DNA from: Isoptericola halotolerans
Lineage (GTDB): Bacteria > Actinomycetota > Actinomycetes > Actinomycetales > Cellulomonadaceae
Length of the DNA: 64,000 nucleotides
Assembly: GCF_003003075.1 (NCBI RefSeq)
Contig: NZ_PVTX01000004.1
Location: forward strand, 1-64,000
Direction: 5' to 3'
The notes beneath the pieces are model-generated. The model made no database searches. It saw only the letters and a list, made by a program, of their open reading frames with translations, and was not told where the DNA came from. Made by a program: the position numbers and the translations under genes. Below are positions 33,835 to 44,629 of this stretch, in pieces (the first letter of the stretch is position 1; every line of letters starts with the position of its first letter).

Positions 33835-33851
33835 GGCACGGAGGGTGGGGG

Positions 33852-35534
<1,683 letters not shown>

Positions 35535-35635
35535 TGGCTCGTTTCCACCGTTCGATCGCGCTGTCTGAGGGTTACCGGCGGGCACGGCGGAGGACCGGCG
35601 TGCAGCCGGTCCCCCAGCCTACGCGACGCCGCCCC

Positions 35636-36232
35636 TCAACCGCCGACCGGTTCCGCCTCACCGGTGAGCTCGTCGACCACGTGGGCGCCCGTCGCCTGCC
35701 GGTCGTCGCCCGTCAGGTCGTCCGCCACCAGGTCGTCGTCGCGTCCGGAGCGGTCGCCCGACGACGCCTCGCTCGTCGCGTCGTCGCCGGTCAGCGAGCG
35801 GGCGTCGTCCGGCGCCGCCGGGACCGCCCACGGAGAACCGCCCTCGTCGTCGGGCACCGGGCCCGACTCGTGGACCACCTTGGTGTACCGCGTCATCCCC
35901 CGGGTGGCGTCGGGACCGATCGCGTCGGCGTCCACCACCAGGTTCACGCGGTCGCGGCCGTCACGGTCGGTCCACTCCTCGGCGGAGAGCCGCCCGGTCA
36001 GGACCACCGGTTGTCCCTGCACGAGGGACTCGCAGACGGTGCGCGCCGCACCGCGGAACGCCTTGACGGTGAACCATGTGGTCCTGCCGTCCCGCCACTC
36101 CCCCGTGACGGCGTCACGCAGCCGGCGCGTGCTACCCACGCGGAAGCTGGTCCAGGCGACGTCGTTCTGGGACAGGTGCAGCGCAGGGGTCGTGCCGACG
36201 TAGCCGGTCACGGTCACCGTGGCCTCGCTCAT
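35636..36232 (-). CDS. ssb: Single-stranded DNA-binding protein (accessory SSB)
   Basis: A 198-aa protein with an N-terminal OB fold (about 1-110; TVTGYVGTTPALHLS, VAWTSFRVGSTRR, WFTVKAFRGAARTVCESLVQGQPVVLTGRL). The C-terminal 80 residues are acidic and disordered but end ELTGEAEPVGG, not with the DDxPF tip that recruits repair proteins in main SSBs. It therefore looks like an accessory SsbB-type paralogue. AGGAGG lies 6 bases before ATG 36232. Confidence 0.9.
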   Translation of the reverse strand: MSEATVTVTGYVGTTPALHLSQNDVAWTSFRVGSTRRLRDAVTGEWRDGRTTWFTVKAFRGAARTVCESLVQGQPVVLTGRLSAEEWTDRDGRDRVNLVVDADAIGPDATRGMTRYTKVVHESGPVPDDEGGSPWAVPAAPDDARSLTGDDATSEASSGDRSGRDDDLVADDLTGDDRQATGAHVVDELTGEAEPVGG

Positions 36233-36283
36233 GAGGTCCTCCTGGGGTCTCTGGCCGGCACCGTGCCGACCGCACCCCCAGGC

Positions 36284-37861
36284 TCAGGCGGACGTGGCGG
36301 CCCTGTCGTCCTGCTCCGGTGCTTCTGTGGACGCCACCCTGGCTGGGGATAGCCTCAGCGCCCCGGTGAGCGGACGGGACGACGGCAGGTCGCGCGCCGA
36401 CCGCGCGAGCTCGCGCACGCGGCGGTGATCCACGAGCACCCGCTGCGTGGGCTCGCCGAGGTGGCGCACCAGCACGTCCCGCACCGCCTCGCGTCCCTGC
36501 CGGGCCACCTCCGACCTCCGCCGGGCGGCGAGCCGCCGGCGCACCACGGCCCGCACCAGGGCCAGCACCGCCGCGACGACGAGGAGCACCACGCCGCCGC
36601 CCAGCAGCACCTGGTCCCACGGGCCGGCCACCTCGAGCACGCCCGTCAGCGCGAGCACGCCCGCGACCACCATCAGCGCCCCGAGCGCCGCGCACACCCA
36701 GGCCGCACGGCGTACCGGCCGTGACCAGGCCGGACCCCGCACGTCCAGGTCCACGCCCTTGAGCGCCTCGGCCACGGCGGCACGCAGCCGGTCCGCCCCG
36801 GCGACCGACTCGGCCAGCGACCGCTGCCAGCCGGGACGCAGGGCGACCCCGGCACGGGTCAGCCAGCGCGCCCGGGACAGCGCGATCGTGTCCCGGTCCG
36901 GCGCGGGGACCTCGGGCATGCCGTAGCCGTTGCGCACGGCGGCGCCGACCTGGCTCGCGACGGCGTCGAGCCCGGTGGCACCCACGACGGGCTCGAGCTC
37001 GCGGTCCACGGCGGCGTCGAGCTGCCAGGGGATGTCCGCCGGGACCTGCGTGAGCAGCGCGGCCGCCGCGGAGTCGAGCTCGGCGGCGGCACGACCGGCC
37101 GCCACCGACCGCCGCGCGCACGCCTCCTCGAGGATCTCGCGGACGTGGCCGATGCCCTCGCCCGTCTTCGCCGACGCCGGCTGCACGTGCACCCCGGTCA
37201 GGCCGTCGTCGGCCAGGAGCCGGCCGAGGTCCTCGACGAGGTTCTCCCGCTGGGAGTCGGGCACGGTGTCGACCTGGTTGAGCACCAGCACCATCGAGGA
37301 CTCGGAGCCCACCTGTCCGCTCAGGTAGCCGGTGTGCAGGGCGTCGTCGGCGTACTTCTGCGGGTCCACCACCCACACCAGCAGGTCGACCAGGGGCAGC
37401 ACGCGATCCACGACCTCGCGGTGCGCGGGCTCCACCGAGTCGTGGTCGGGGAGGTCGAGCAGGACGAGGCCCGCCAGCCCGGCGGCGCCGTCGCCCTCGA
37501 GGTCCTCGCTGTGCGTGATCCGCCGTTCGCGGTCGACGCCGATCCAGTCGAGGAGCGGTTCGGCGCCGTCGGACCACGAGCAGGCCGTCACCCGCGCCGT
37601 CGTCGGCCGCTTGACCCCGACGTCCGCGAACGACAGGCGCGAGATCTTGTTGAACAGGCTGGACTTGCCGGAGCCGGTGCCGCCGGCGAAGGCCACCACC
37701 GTGTGGTCGACGCCGAGCTCGAGCCGACGGCGGACCCCCTCCACGGCCGTCTCCACCCGCTGCGCCGTCACCCGGTCCAGGCGGGGCCCGGCGAGCGCGA
37801 GCGCCTGGGCGAGGTCCTCGGTGCGCGCGCGCAGCGTCGCGTCGTGCGAGGTCGTCGTCAC
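36284..37861 (-). CDS. Dynamin-like membrane GTPase, B partner of set 1
   Basis: A 525-aa GTPase: P-loop GGTGSGKSS near residue 62, G3 DLPDHDSVEPAH, G4 NQVD, and the WVVDPQKYADDALHTGYL stretch shared with the 29913 protein. Two membrane helices at about 392-418 and 422-448 (VCAALGALMVVAGVLAL; LLGGGVVLLVVAAVLAL). GTG 37861 overlaps the TGA of the A gene (GTGA). It is followed at 52 bases by the ssb gene on the same strand. Confidence 0.75.
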   Translation of the reverse strand: MTTTSHDATLRARTEDLAQALALAGPRLDRVTAQRVETAVEGVRRRLELGVDHTVVAFAGGTGSGKSSLFNKISRLSFADVGVKRPTTARVTACSWSDGAEPLLDWIGVDRERRITHSEDLEGDGAAGLAGLVLLDLPDHDSVEPAHREVVDRVLPLVDLLVWVVDPQKYADDALHTGYLSGQVGSESSMVLVLNQVDTVPDSQRENLVEDLGRLLADDGLTGVHVQPASAKTGEGIGHVREILEEACARRSVAAGRAAAELDSAAAALLTQVPADIPWQLDAAVDRELEPVVGATGLDAVASQVGAAVRNGYGMPEVPAPDRDTIALSRARWLTRAGVALRPGWQRSLAESVAGADRLRAAVAEALKGVDLDVRGPAWSRPVRRAAWVCAALGALMVVAGVLALTGVLEVAGPWDQVLLGGGVVLLVVAAVLALVRAVVRRRLAARRRSEVARQGREAVRDVLVRHLGEPTQRVLVDHRRVRELARSARDLPSSRPLTGALRLSPARVASTEAPEQDDRAATSA

Positions 37862-39513
37862 GTGAGCCTCCTCAGCTCGGCGAGCCGCAGACGCAGGGCG
37901 GTGGCCGCGTCGTCCGCCAGGTCGGGTGAGTCGAGCCGCGCGCGCACCGCGTCGATCTCGGCGCCGACGACGAGGGCGGCCCGGTCGGCCAGGTCCTCGC
38001 GCAGCGCCGCCACCGGTTCGGACGCCACGTCGGCCACGACCCGGTCCAGGAGCCGCGCGGCGTCGTCGCTGCCCGCCGCCGCGGCGAGCAGCAGGGTCGC
38101 CAGGCCGCGCTCGCCGAACGCCTTGGCGGCCGCCCGCACGGGTGCGGCGGGCTCGGGGCCGAGCAGGGCGGCCACCCGGTCGTCCGCCCCCGCAGCCCAC
38201 TGCGCGACCGTGCTGCTCGTGGTCTCGCCACGCGCCGTGGCGCGTTCCTCGGCGTCCGGCAGCGCGTACGGCCCGCCGGCGGGAGCCGCTGGACCGCCGA
38301 GGAGCGCCCGCAGCCGCTCCTCGACCCGGGCGCCCGACGCCGTCAGGGTCCGCTGGGCGGCGGCCTCGACGTCGTCGCGCAGCACCTCGAGCGCCTCCGA
38401 GCGGGTGCGGCCCGCCCGGCGCGAGCTGCGGGCGCGGTCGCCCCGGACCTTGACGCGGTCGACGCCGGCCGTGCCGGACAGCTCGCGCCACCGCGCCTCG
38501 ACCGACGCCCCGGCGACGACGCCCGCGGCCACGGCGTCCCGCGCCAGCTTCTCCGCGGCGGGCAGCTCGGCGTCGACGAGGCGGCGCAGGCTGGTGGCGG
38601 CCTCGGCCTGCGCCTCGACCGCGTCGGCGAGGGACGTGACCCAGCCGGGCAGCGCGGCCAGGGAGCCCTTGAGGGTGCGCACCACGACGGCCCGGGACCG
38701 GTCCGGCCCGGCCAGCATGTGGAGCCACCGCTTGATCTGACGGACCACCGACTCCTCGAGCAGCCCCTCGTGCGGCCCCACGTCCGGGACCACGAACAGC
38801 GGCGTGTCGGTCATGCCGTGGGCGCGCAGCCTCGCCATCAGGTCGCCGCGGATCGTGGTGAGGTCCGCCTGCGGGACCCGGTTGAGGACCATGGCCACGG
38901 ACGCCCCGCGCTCGGTCGCCCGCGCGAGCGCCTGCCACGGCAGCGCGTCGCCGTACCGGGACGCGGTGGTGACGAAGAGCCACAGGTCCGCACCCTCGAG
39001 GAGCTGCTGGGCGATCGAGCGGTTCTCCTGCACGAACGAGTCGAGGTCGGGCGCGTCGAGCAGCGCGGTCCCGCGCGGGACGCCGTCGTGGTGGATCACG
39101 CGGGACAGCTCGGTGACGGGCCCGTCGGCGATCACGTCGGCGTCGGCCGGGTTGAAGGCGAGGACGGGCTCACGGGTGGTGGGGCGCAGCACCCCGGCCT
39201 CGGAGACCTCCTCGCCGAGCAGGGAGTTGTAGAGGGTGGACTTGCCGGCACCGGTCGAGCCGGCCACGACGACGACGGCGGGCGAGCTGAGCTCGGCGAG
39301 CCGTGGCAGCAGGTGCTCGTCGAGCTGGGCGAGCAGCCGGTCGCGCGACGCCGCAGCCTCCTGCGCGCCGTCGATCGACAGGGGGAGGCGCACGTCGGCG
39401 ACGTCGCGGCGCAGGTCGCGCGCGACGTCGTGGACGGTGAGGCCGAGCTCCTCGGCCGCAGCGGCGTCCGACCGCCCGCCGCGGAAGCGGGAGGTGCGCG
39501 TGGAGGAAGTCAC
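37858..39513 (-). CDS. Dynamin-like GTPase, A partner of set 1
   Basis: A 551-aa GTPase: P-loop GSTGAGKST near residue 82, G2 LRPTTREPVLAF, G3 DAPDLDSFVQEN, and a G4 region reading NRVPQAD that departs from NKxD. Helical C-terminal part without a clear membrane segment, unlike its longer paralogue at 31595. GTG 39513 (VTSSTRTSRF) is preferred, with AGGA about 8 bases upstream; the frame is open to 39570. It is the first gene of the minus-strand block after the DUF3467 gene. Confidence 0.75.
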   Translation of the reverse strand: MTSSTRTSRFRGGRSDAAAAEELGLTVHDVARDLRRDVADVRLPLSIDGAQEAAASRDRLLAQLDEHLLPRLAELSSPAVVVVAGSTGAGKSTLYNSLLGEEVSEAGVLRPTTREPVLAFNPADADVIADGPVTELSRVIHHDGVPRGTALLDAPDLDSFVQENRSIAQQLLEGADLWLFVTTASRYGDALPWQALARATERGASVAMVLNRVPQADLTTIRGDLMARLRAHGMTDTPLFVVPDVGPHEGLLEESVVRQIKRWLHMLAGPDRSRAVVVRTLKGSLAALPGWVTSLADAVEAQAEAATSLRRLVDAELPAAEKLARDAVAAGVVAGASVEARWRELSGTAGVDRVKVRGDRARSSRRAGRTRSEALEVLRDDVEAAAQRTLTASGARVEERLRALLGGPAAPAGGPYALPDAEERATARGETTSSTVAQWAAGADDRVAALLGPEPAAPVRAAAKAFGERGLATLLLAAAAGSDDAARLLDRVVADVASEPVAALREDLADRAALVVGAEIDAVRARLDSPDLADDAATALRLRLAELRRLT

Positions 39514-39606
39514 GGGCTCATCCTGGCGTGCCCGGCGGTCGGTGCCAAACGCGCGCGCCGTCGACGGCACGACTTCTCCGTCCGCGGGGACGACGGCGGC
39601 CCTCGG

Positions 39607-39927
39607 TCAGGCTTTCGGCCCGGAGCCGTCCGCCTTCCGGCCGGTCTCGCGCTCCCAGGCGTCGAGCTGCTGGGTGAGCGCCCGCGCCAGCTCGAACACC
39701 TGCTGGGGCGGGATCCGTACCCGCGACACGACCCTCGCGGGCATCACGCGGCCACCGGTCTGGGCGCCGGTCGCCTGGTCGACCGCCGGCTTGGCCGGCG
39801 ACTTCGCGGCGACGAAGTCGAGGACGAACGACGTGGACGTGTGCCACACGGACGCGAAGTCCGCCGGCACCCCCGTCTCGTGCTCGCTGGGCAGATCCAC
39901 CTGGAGCTTGAGCTCGGAGCTCGCCAT
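39607..39927 (-). CDS. DUF3467 protein
   Basis: A 106-aa protein of the DUF3467 family (function unknown). It starts MASSELKLQVDLPSEHETGVPADFASVWHTS and has the conserved FVLDFVAAKSP and RVRIPPQQVFELARAL stretches. ATG 39927 with GAGAGGACC upstream. It lies about 90 bases upstream of the first GTPase pair on the same strand. The 272 bases between it and tRNA-Arg show no gene that I can support. Confidence 0.85.
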   Translation of the reverse strand: MASSELKLQVDLPSEHETGVPADFASVWHTSTSFVLDFVAAKSPAKPAVDQATGAQTGGRVMPARVVSRVRIPPQQVFELARALTQQLDAWERETGRKADGSGPKA

Positions 39928-40199
39928 GGCGGTCCTCTCTGTGGCAGTCCGGAGGCGTTGTGCGGTCGCTCCGACCGTACCCCTCGCCGAAGAGCGAGGT
40001 TGGTCACGATCGGGCCCGCAGGTGGAGCGCTCGGCGGAGGCTTGCTTGAATGACCGCCGCCCGCTCGGTGGGCGCTCGTCGCGGGCGGCGTAGCCGTCAT
40101 CGCGACCGTCGGCGCGGGCACGTGACGGCCGCACCTCGTCCGGCGGCGACATCGCATCTTCCAGGCGTCGTTGACGTTGGCCGCCTGAGCGGCACGGGT

Positions 40200-40271
<72 letters not shown>

Positions 40272-40286
40272 GCGGGCCCATCGTAG

Positions 40287-41495
40287 TCAATCGGCGGCGG
40301 GAGCCGGGGCGCGCATCCGCAGCGCGACCAGCCCGCACACCAGGCACACGGCGACGTTCACGGCCACCAGCACCCGGTGGTCGACGACGGCGAGCGCGGC
40401 CGCGCCGGCCAGGGTCACCAGCACCCCCGGCAGGTTGAGCACCACGTGGCTGGCGGCACCGACCCGGCCCTGCATGCGGACCGGGGTGAGCACCTGCCGC
40501 TCGGTCACGTAGGCGACGACGGCGCTGGTGACGGTGAAGCCCACGATCCCCATGCCGAGCACCGCGGGCAGCACCCACGACCCGGCCAGCGGCACGAGTC
40601 CGACACCCAGACCCACGAGGCCGAGCGAGAACACCCGCAACCGGCCGAACCGCAGCATCAGCCGCCCGACGACGAGTCCCGCCGCCAGCCCGGCGACGCC
40701 CTGCAGCGCCGTCAGCGGTCCGAGCAGGGCCGCCTCGAGGCCCAGGTGCTCGAGGATCGCGAACGCCACCGCGTTGACGAGCCCGACCGCTGCCATCGCC
40801 CAGAGGATCGCGGTGGTCATGCCGCCGAGCGGCGGCGTGGAGAACAGGTAGCGGAACCCCTCGGTGGCCTCGGCCCAGAATCCTGCCCGCGCCTCGTCGT
40901 CCGGCGGCGACTCCGCGATCCGCACGACGGCGAAGACGGCGGCCGAGGCGACGAAGGCCACGATCGCCGCGACCACCAGCGGCGCCGGGCCGACCCACGC
41001 GTACACGGCCGCACCGAGCACCGGCATCGCGATGCGGAACACCTGGTCGATGGCGGCCAGCCGCCCGTTGGCGTGGCCCAGGGCCGCGTCGGGCAGCAGG
41101 TCCTTGAGCAGGCCGGACTGGCAGGCGGCCGTCACGTAGGCGACGGTCGCGTAGAGCACGGTCACGAGGTAGACGACCCAGACGTGCTCCGCGCGCGAGA
41201 CGGCGAGCAGCGGGACGAGCACGAGCGCCCCGGCCGCGTAGGTCCACACCAGCATCCGACGGCGGGACACGCGGTCGGCGAGCCGGCCGAGGAACGGCGC
41301 CGCGAGCGCCGGGACGCCGAGCGCCGCGAAGGTGGCACCACCGAGCGCCGCGCTGCCCGTGAGGTCGGTGACCCACACCGCCAGGATCAGGACGAGCACC
41401 GAGTCGGCGAAGTTCGTCAGCGCCCAACCGGCGGTCAGCGTCCTGAACTGCGCGGTACGGAGCGCGGCGACCGGGCTGGGCACGGGGGTGGGCAC
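40287..41495 (-). CDS. MFS transporter
   Basis: A 402-aa major-facilitator permease with about 12 membrane helices. Starts PVAALRTAQFRTLTAGWALTNFADSVLVLILAVWV; the loop 2-3 motif A is GRLADRVSRRRML. Sequence style resembles the macrolide-efflux/enterobactin-exporter branch, but the substrate cannot be told. The GTG at 41495 or 41483 is the likely start; a longer open frame upstream has no membrane sequence. Its stop is 16 bases from tRNA-Arg. Confidence 0.85.
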   Translation of the reverse strand: MPTPVPSPVAALRTAQFRTLTAGWALTNFADSVLVLILAVWVTDLTGSAALGGATFAALGVPALAAPFLGRLADRVSRRRMLVWTYAAGALVLVPLLAVSRAEHVWVVYLVTVLYATVAYVTAACQSGLLKDLLPDAALGHANGRLAAIDQVFRIAMPVLGAAVYAWVGPAPLVVAAIVAFVASAAVFAVVRIAESPPDDEARAGFWAEATEGFRYLFSTPPLGGMTTAILWAMAAVGLVNAVAFAILEHLGLEAALLGPLTALQGVAGLAAGLVVGRLMLRFGRLRVFSLGLVGLGVGLVPLAGSWVLPAVLGMGIVGFTVTSAVVAYVTERQVLTPVRMQGRVGAASHVVLNLPGVLVTLAGAAALAVVDHRVLVAVNVAVCLVCGLVALRMRAPAPAAD

Positions 41496-41676
41496 CTGCC
41501 GCAGGATACGCGAGCACGACCGGCGCGAGGCTGCTACCAGCGAAAAAGCCGTGCATCCCGTCAGGGCCCGGGTGCATGCTCGGAGCACACCGCGGTGACG
41601 CCCGTCCGGCCAGATGCCGGACGGTCGGGTGGTCCCTGGCCCGGACCGACGAACCCACGTCACGAAGGAACGAACG

Positions 41677-41886
41677 ATGCACCCGATCGAAGCGCACGCC
41701 GTCGCGCGCGCCATCCACCAACAGCGCCTCGCCGAGGCCGAGCGTGCCCGACAGATGCGTCGGCAGCGCGAGGCCCAGGCCGGCGCACCGTCCTCGCAGG
41801 ACGGCCGGCTGCCCCGTCGGCACCGCCGTCGTCTGCGGCTGCGACTCACCGCCGCCGGTACCGCCCGGGGGTGGCGAGTCGCATGA
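41677..41886 (+). CDS. Small Arg-rich protein of unknown function
   Basis: A 69-aa very basic protein: an amphipathic helix (HPIEAHAVARAIHQQRLAEAERARQMRRQREAQ) followed by an Arg-rich tail (RRHRRRLRLRL). AAGGA lies 7 bases before ATG 41677. Small proteins with this A-x-x-R-x-E-x-R layout occur in other Micrococcales to my knowledge, without known role; nucleic-acid binding would fit the charge. It ends 127 bases before orn. Confidence 0.5.
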   Translation: MHPIEAHAVARAIHQQRLAEAERARQMRRQREAQAGAPSSQDGRLPRRHRRRLRLRLTAAGTARGWRVA

Positions 41887-42013
41887 CCGCACCGCAGCCC
41901 GGCGCCGAGAGCCCCGGCCGTCACGACCACCGCGTCGCGACCGCCGGGGCTCTGTGCGTCACCGCCCGCCCCGCGGGCCCCGGACGTGGGCGGCAGAACG
42001 TAGGCTGGCTCTC

Positions 42014-42652
42014 GTGAGCCCGAGCAACCCGAACGACCGCATCGTGTGGATCGACTGCGAGATGACCGGCCTCGACCTGCGCGCCGACGCGCTCGTCGAG
42101 GTGGCCGCCGTCGTGACCGACTCCGAGCTGAACGTCCTGGGCGAGGGGGTCGACGTCGTCGTGCGGCCACCGGCGCAGGCGCTCGAGCAGATGAACGACT
42201 TCGTGCGCCAGATGCACACCACCTCCGGGTTGCTGACGGAGCTCGACGCCGGCACGACGCTGGCCGACGCCGAGGCGCAGGTGCTGGCCTACGTCCGCGA
42301 GCACGTCCCCGAGACCGGCAAGGCTCCCCTGGCGGGCAACTCGGTCGGCACGGACAAGATGTTCCTCGAGCGGGACATGAGCGAGCTGGTGGGGCACCTG
42401 CACTACCGGATCGTCGACGTCTCCTCGGTCAAGGAGCTGGCGCGGCGCTGGTACCCGCGGGTCTACTTCGCCTCGCCGCAGAAGAACGGCGGCCACCGCG
42501 CGCTGGCGGACATCCTGGAGTCCATCGACGAGCTGCGCTACTACCGCGAGGCGCTCTTCGTCCCGCAGCCCGGCCCCGACACGAAGTCGGCACGCGCGAT
42601 CGCCGAGCGCATCAAGGAGACGTCGGTCACGACCCGTCCGGCGATGTCCTGA
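42014..42652 (+). CDS. orn: Oligoribonuclease
   Basis: A 212-aa DEDDh 3'-5' exonuclease that degrades 2-5 nt RNA and pGpG to mononucleotides. Exo I is WIDCEMTGLD, Exo II has NSVGTDKMFLERDM, and Exo III is NGGHRALADILESIDELRYYR with the catalytic His. GTG 42014 (SPSNPNDRIVW) is the family start. Orn is essential in many actinobacteria. The next gene is tRNA-His. Confidence 0.95.
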   Translation: MSPSNPNDRIVWIDCEMTGLDLRADALVEVAAVVTDSELNVLGEGVDVVVRPPAQALEQMNDFVRQMHTTSGLLTELDAGTTLADAEAQVLAYVREHVPETGKAPLAGNSVGTDKMFLERDMSELVGHLHYRIVDVSSVKELARRWYPRVYFASPQKNGGHRALADILESIDELRYYREALFVPQPGPDTKSARAIAERIKETSVTTRPAMS

Positions 42653-42720
42653 TCGCCCGGCGGAGCATGTACACTTTTCGACGGCTGAGGCACTCGTTGT
42701 CATTCGTCTGTCGAAGCCAT

Positions 42721-42794
42721 GGTGGCTATAGCTCAGTCGGTAGAGCGCCTGGTTGTGGTCCAGGAGGTCGCCGGTTCAAGCCCGGTTAGCCACC
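42721..42794 (+). tRNA. tRNA-His (anticodon GTG)
   Basis: The acceptor GTGGCTA (42722-42728) pairs with TAGCCAC (42787-42793); an extra G at position -1 (42721) faces C73 (42794), the identity mark of tRNA-His. The anticodon loop TTGTGGT gives GTG. CCA is not encoded. Confidence 0.95.
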
Positions 42795-42802
42795 CCGTCG
42801 CA

Positions 42803-42853
42803 CGAGGCCCGATCGCGGCTCGCGGAACTTCCGTGAGCCACGGTCGGGCCTCG
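42803..42853 (+). terminator. tRNA-His terminator
   Basis: CGAGGCCCGATCG (42803-42815) pairs with 42841-42853 (one G-T), with an inner GGCTC/GAGCC stem, followed by TTCTCGT. It begins 8 bases after the tRNA. Confidence 0.75.
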
Positions 42854-42923
42854 TTCTCGTCGTGGGCCCGCAACGGCCGAAAAGCGCTGGGGGACCCCGG
42901 CCCGCACCGTCGACAATGCCGCC

Positions 42924-43679
42924 ATGCGCGCACTGGACGACCTCGTGGCCGAGGCGGAAGCGGCCGACGTCACCGGCTGGGGCTTCGAGTGGCTCGACGG
43001 CCGGGCGACGGAGGAACGGCCGCCCTGGGGGTACGCCCGGCTCCTCGCCGACCGACTGGCCTCCTCCCGGTCCGCCCTGGACATCGACACCGGAGGTGGC
43101 GAGGTCCTCGCGGAGGCACCGGTGCTGCCGCCCCGGATGACCGTCACCGAGTCGTGGGCGCCGAACGCCGAGCGCGCCCGGCAGCGGCTGGAGCCGCGCG
43201 GGGTCCGCGTCGTCAGGTCCGAGGCGGACGGGCCGCTCCCGTTCCCCGCCGGCTCGTTCGACCTCGTGACCGCCCGGCACCCGGTCCGGCCGGACTGGCC
43301 CGAGATCGCTCGCGTGCTGGCCCCGGGCGGCCGCTACCTCGCCCAGCACGTCGGCCCCGGCTCCGCGTTCGAGCTCGTCGAGCACTTCCTGGGGCCGCAG
43401 CCCGACAGCCGGCGGGACCGTCACCCGGACACCGAGGTCGCCGCGGCCGAGGCCGCCGGCCTCCGGGTCGTGGACCTGCGGACCGCCCGCTGCCGGATGG
43501 AGCTGTTCGACGTCGGCGCCGTCGTCTGGCTGCTGCGCAAGTGCCCGTGGTGGGTCCCCGGGTTCTCCGCGGACGAGCACCGCCCGGCGCTGGAACGTCT
43601 CGACGAGCTGTTCCGCCGGGGCGAGCCGTTCGTGGCGCACTCCACACGCCATCTCGTCGAGGCGGCACGACGCCCCTGA
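42924..43679 (+). CDS. SAM-dependent methyltransferase (class I)
   Basis: A 251-aa protein with a class I methyltransferase core: ALDIDTGGGEVLAEAP as motif I, a variant of GxGxG, then PLPFPAGSFDLVTARHPV and the motif IV/V region EIARVLAPGGRYLAQHVGPGS. The substrate is unknown. ATG 42924 is preceded by an ACAATG-rich stretch rather than a ribosome site, so the start is tentative. Confidence 0.8.
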   Translation: MRALDDLVAEAEAADVTGWGFEWLDGRATEERPPWGYARLLADRLASSRSALDIDTGGGEVLAEAPVLPPRMTVTESWAPNAERARQRLEPRGVRVVRSEADGPLPFPAGSFDLVTARHPVRPDWPEIARVLAPGGRYLAQHVGPGSAFELVEHFLGPQPDSRRDRHPDTEVAAAEAAGLRVVDLRTARCRMELFDVGAVVWLLRKCPWWVPGFSADEHRPALERLDELFRRGEPFVAHSTRHLVEAARRP

Positions 43680-43807
43680 CGCCGTCGTGACCGCGCCGGA
43701 CTCCGACGCAGGTCGTCGATGTCCCGCCGCACCGGCGGGTGCTCTCGCGCCTCGGGCAGGATTGTGGTCGGGTAGGACGTCGAACCCCCCGCCCGGAGGC
43801 ACAGCCC

Positions 43808-44629
43808 ATGATCGAGTTCCGCTCGGTGACCAAGACGTACCCGGACGGCACCCACGCCGTCGCGGACTTCGACCTGGTCATCCCGCCGCACACCACGACC
43901 GTGTTCGTCGGGTCGTCGGGCTGCGGCAAGACGACCCTGCTGCGGATGATCAACCGGATGGTCGACCCGACGTCGGGCGTCATCGAGATCGACGGCGAGT
44001 CGATCCTCGACCGGGACGCCGTGCAGCTGCGGCGCAGCATCGGGTACGTGCTGCAGAACGGCGGCCTGCTCCCCCACCACAAGGTGGTCGACAACGTCAC
44101 GACCGTCCTGCGGCTGGAGGGCACGCCGCGCCGCCAGGCGCGCGACCGTGCGCTCGAGCTCCTGGACACCGTGGGCCTGGACCGTGCTCTGGCCGAGCGC
44201 TACCCGAGCCAGCTCTCCGGCGGCCAGCAGCAGCGGGTCGGCGTCGCCCGGGCGCTCGCGGCCGACCCGAACATCCTGCTCATGGACGAGCCGTTCGGCG
44301 CCGTCGACCCGATCGTGCGCGCCGAGCTGCAGACCGAGACCCTCCGCCTGCAGCAGGAGCTCCACAAGACGGTCGTGTTCGTCACGCACGACATCGACGA
44401 GGCGTTCCTGCTGGGCGACCAGGTCGTGATCCTGGAGAAGGGCGCCCAGGTGGCCCAGATCGGCTCGCCGAGCGAGATCATCGAGAACCCTGCCAGCGAG
44501 TTCGTGGCCAGCTTCATCGGGGCGGAGCGCGGCGCGCGTGCCCTGCACACGAAGCAGACGGAGCGCGGGACCGTGCTCGTCGACGGCGCCGGCCGCACGC
44601 AGGGGGTCCTCGTCGAGGACGGCGCATGA
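43808..44629 (+). CDS. opuCA: Osmoprotectant (glycine betaine/choline-type) ABC transporter ATPase
   Basis: A 273-aa ATPase. Walker A GSSGCGKTT, signature LSGGQQQRVGVARAL, Walker B NILLMDEPFGAVDPIV and the switch THDIDEAFLLGD, the last typical of ProV/OpuCA. No C-terminal CBS domains are present, unlike many OpuCA. GGAGG lies about 9 bases before ATG 43808. First of four genes for a complete importer; overlaps the next by ATGA. Confidence 0.9.
   Translation: MIEFRSVTKTYPDGTHAVADFDLVIPPHTTTVFVGSSGCGKTTLLRMINRMVDPTSGVIEIDGESILDRDAVQLRRSIGYVLQNGGLLPHHKVVDNVTTVLRLEGTPRRQARDRALELLDTVGLDRALAERYPSQLSGGQQQRVGVARALAADPNILLMDEPFGAVDPIVRAELQTETLRLQQELHKTVVFVTHDIDEAFLLGDQVVILEKGAQVAQIGSPSEIIENPASEFVASFIGAERGARALHTKQTERGTVLVDGAGRTQGVLVEDGA

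Noticed and set aside
33754-33843. CACGGAG on both sides of palindrome copy C as a target-site duplication
   Set aside because: The repeats are not flush with the element ends, and copies A and B have none, so chance is likely.
42719-43690. Plus-strand frame starting MVAIAQSVERLVVVQEVAGSSPVSHP
   Set aside because: The first 25 residues are translated tRNA-His, and the rest is a shadow of the methyltransferase.
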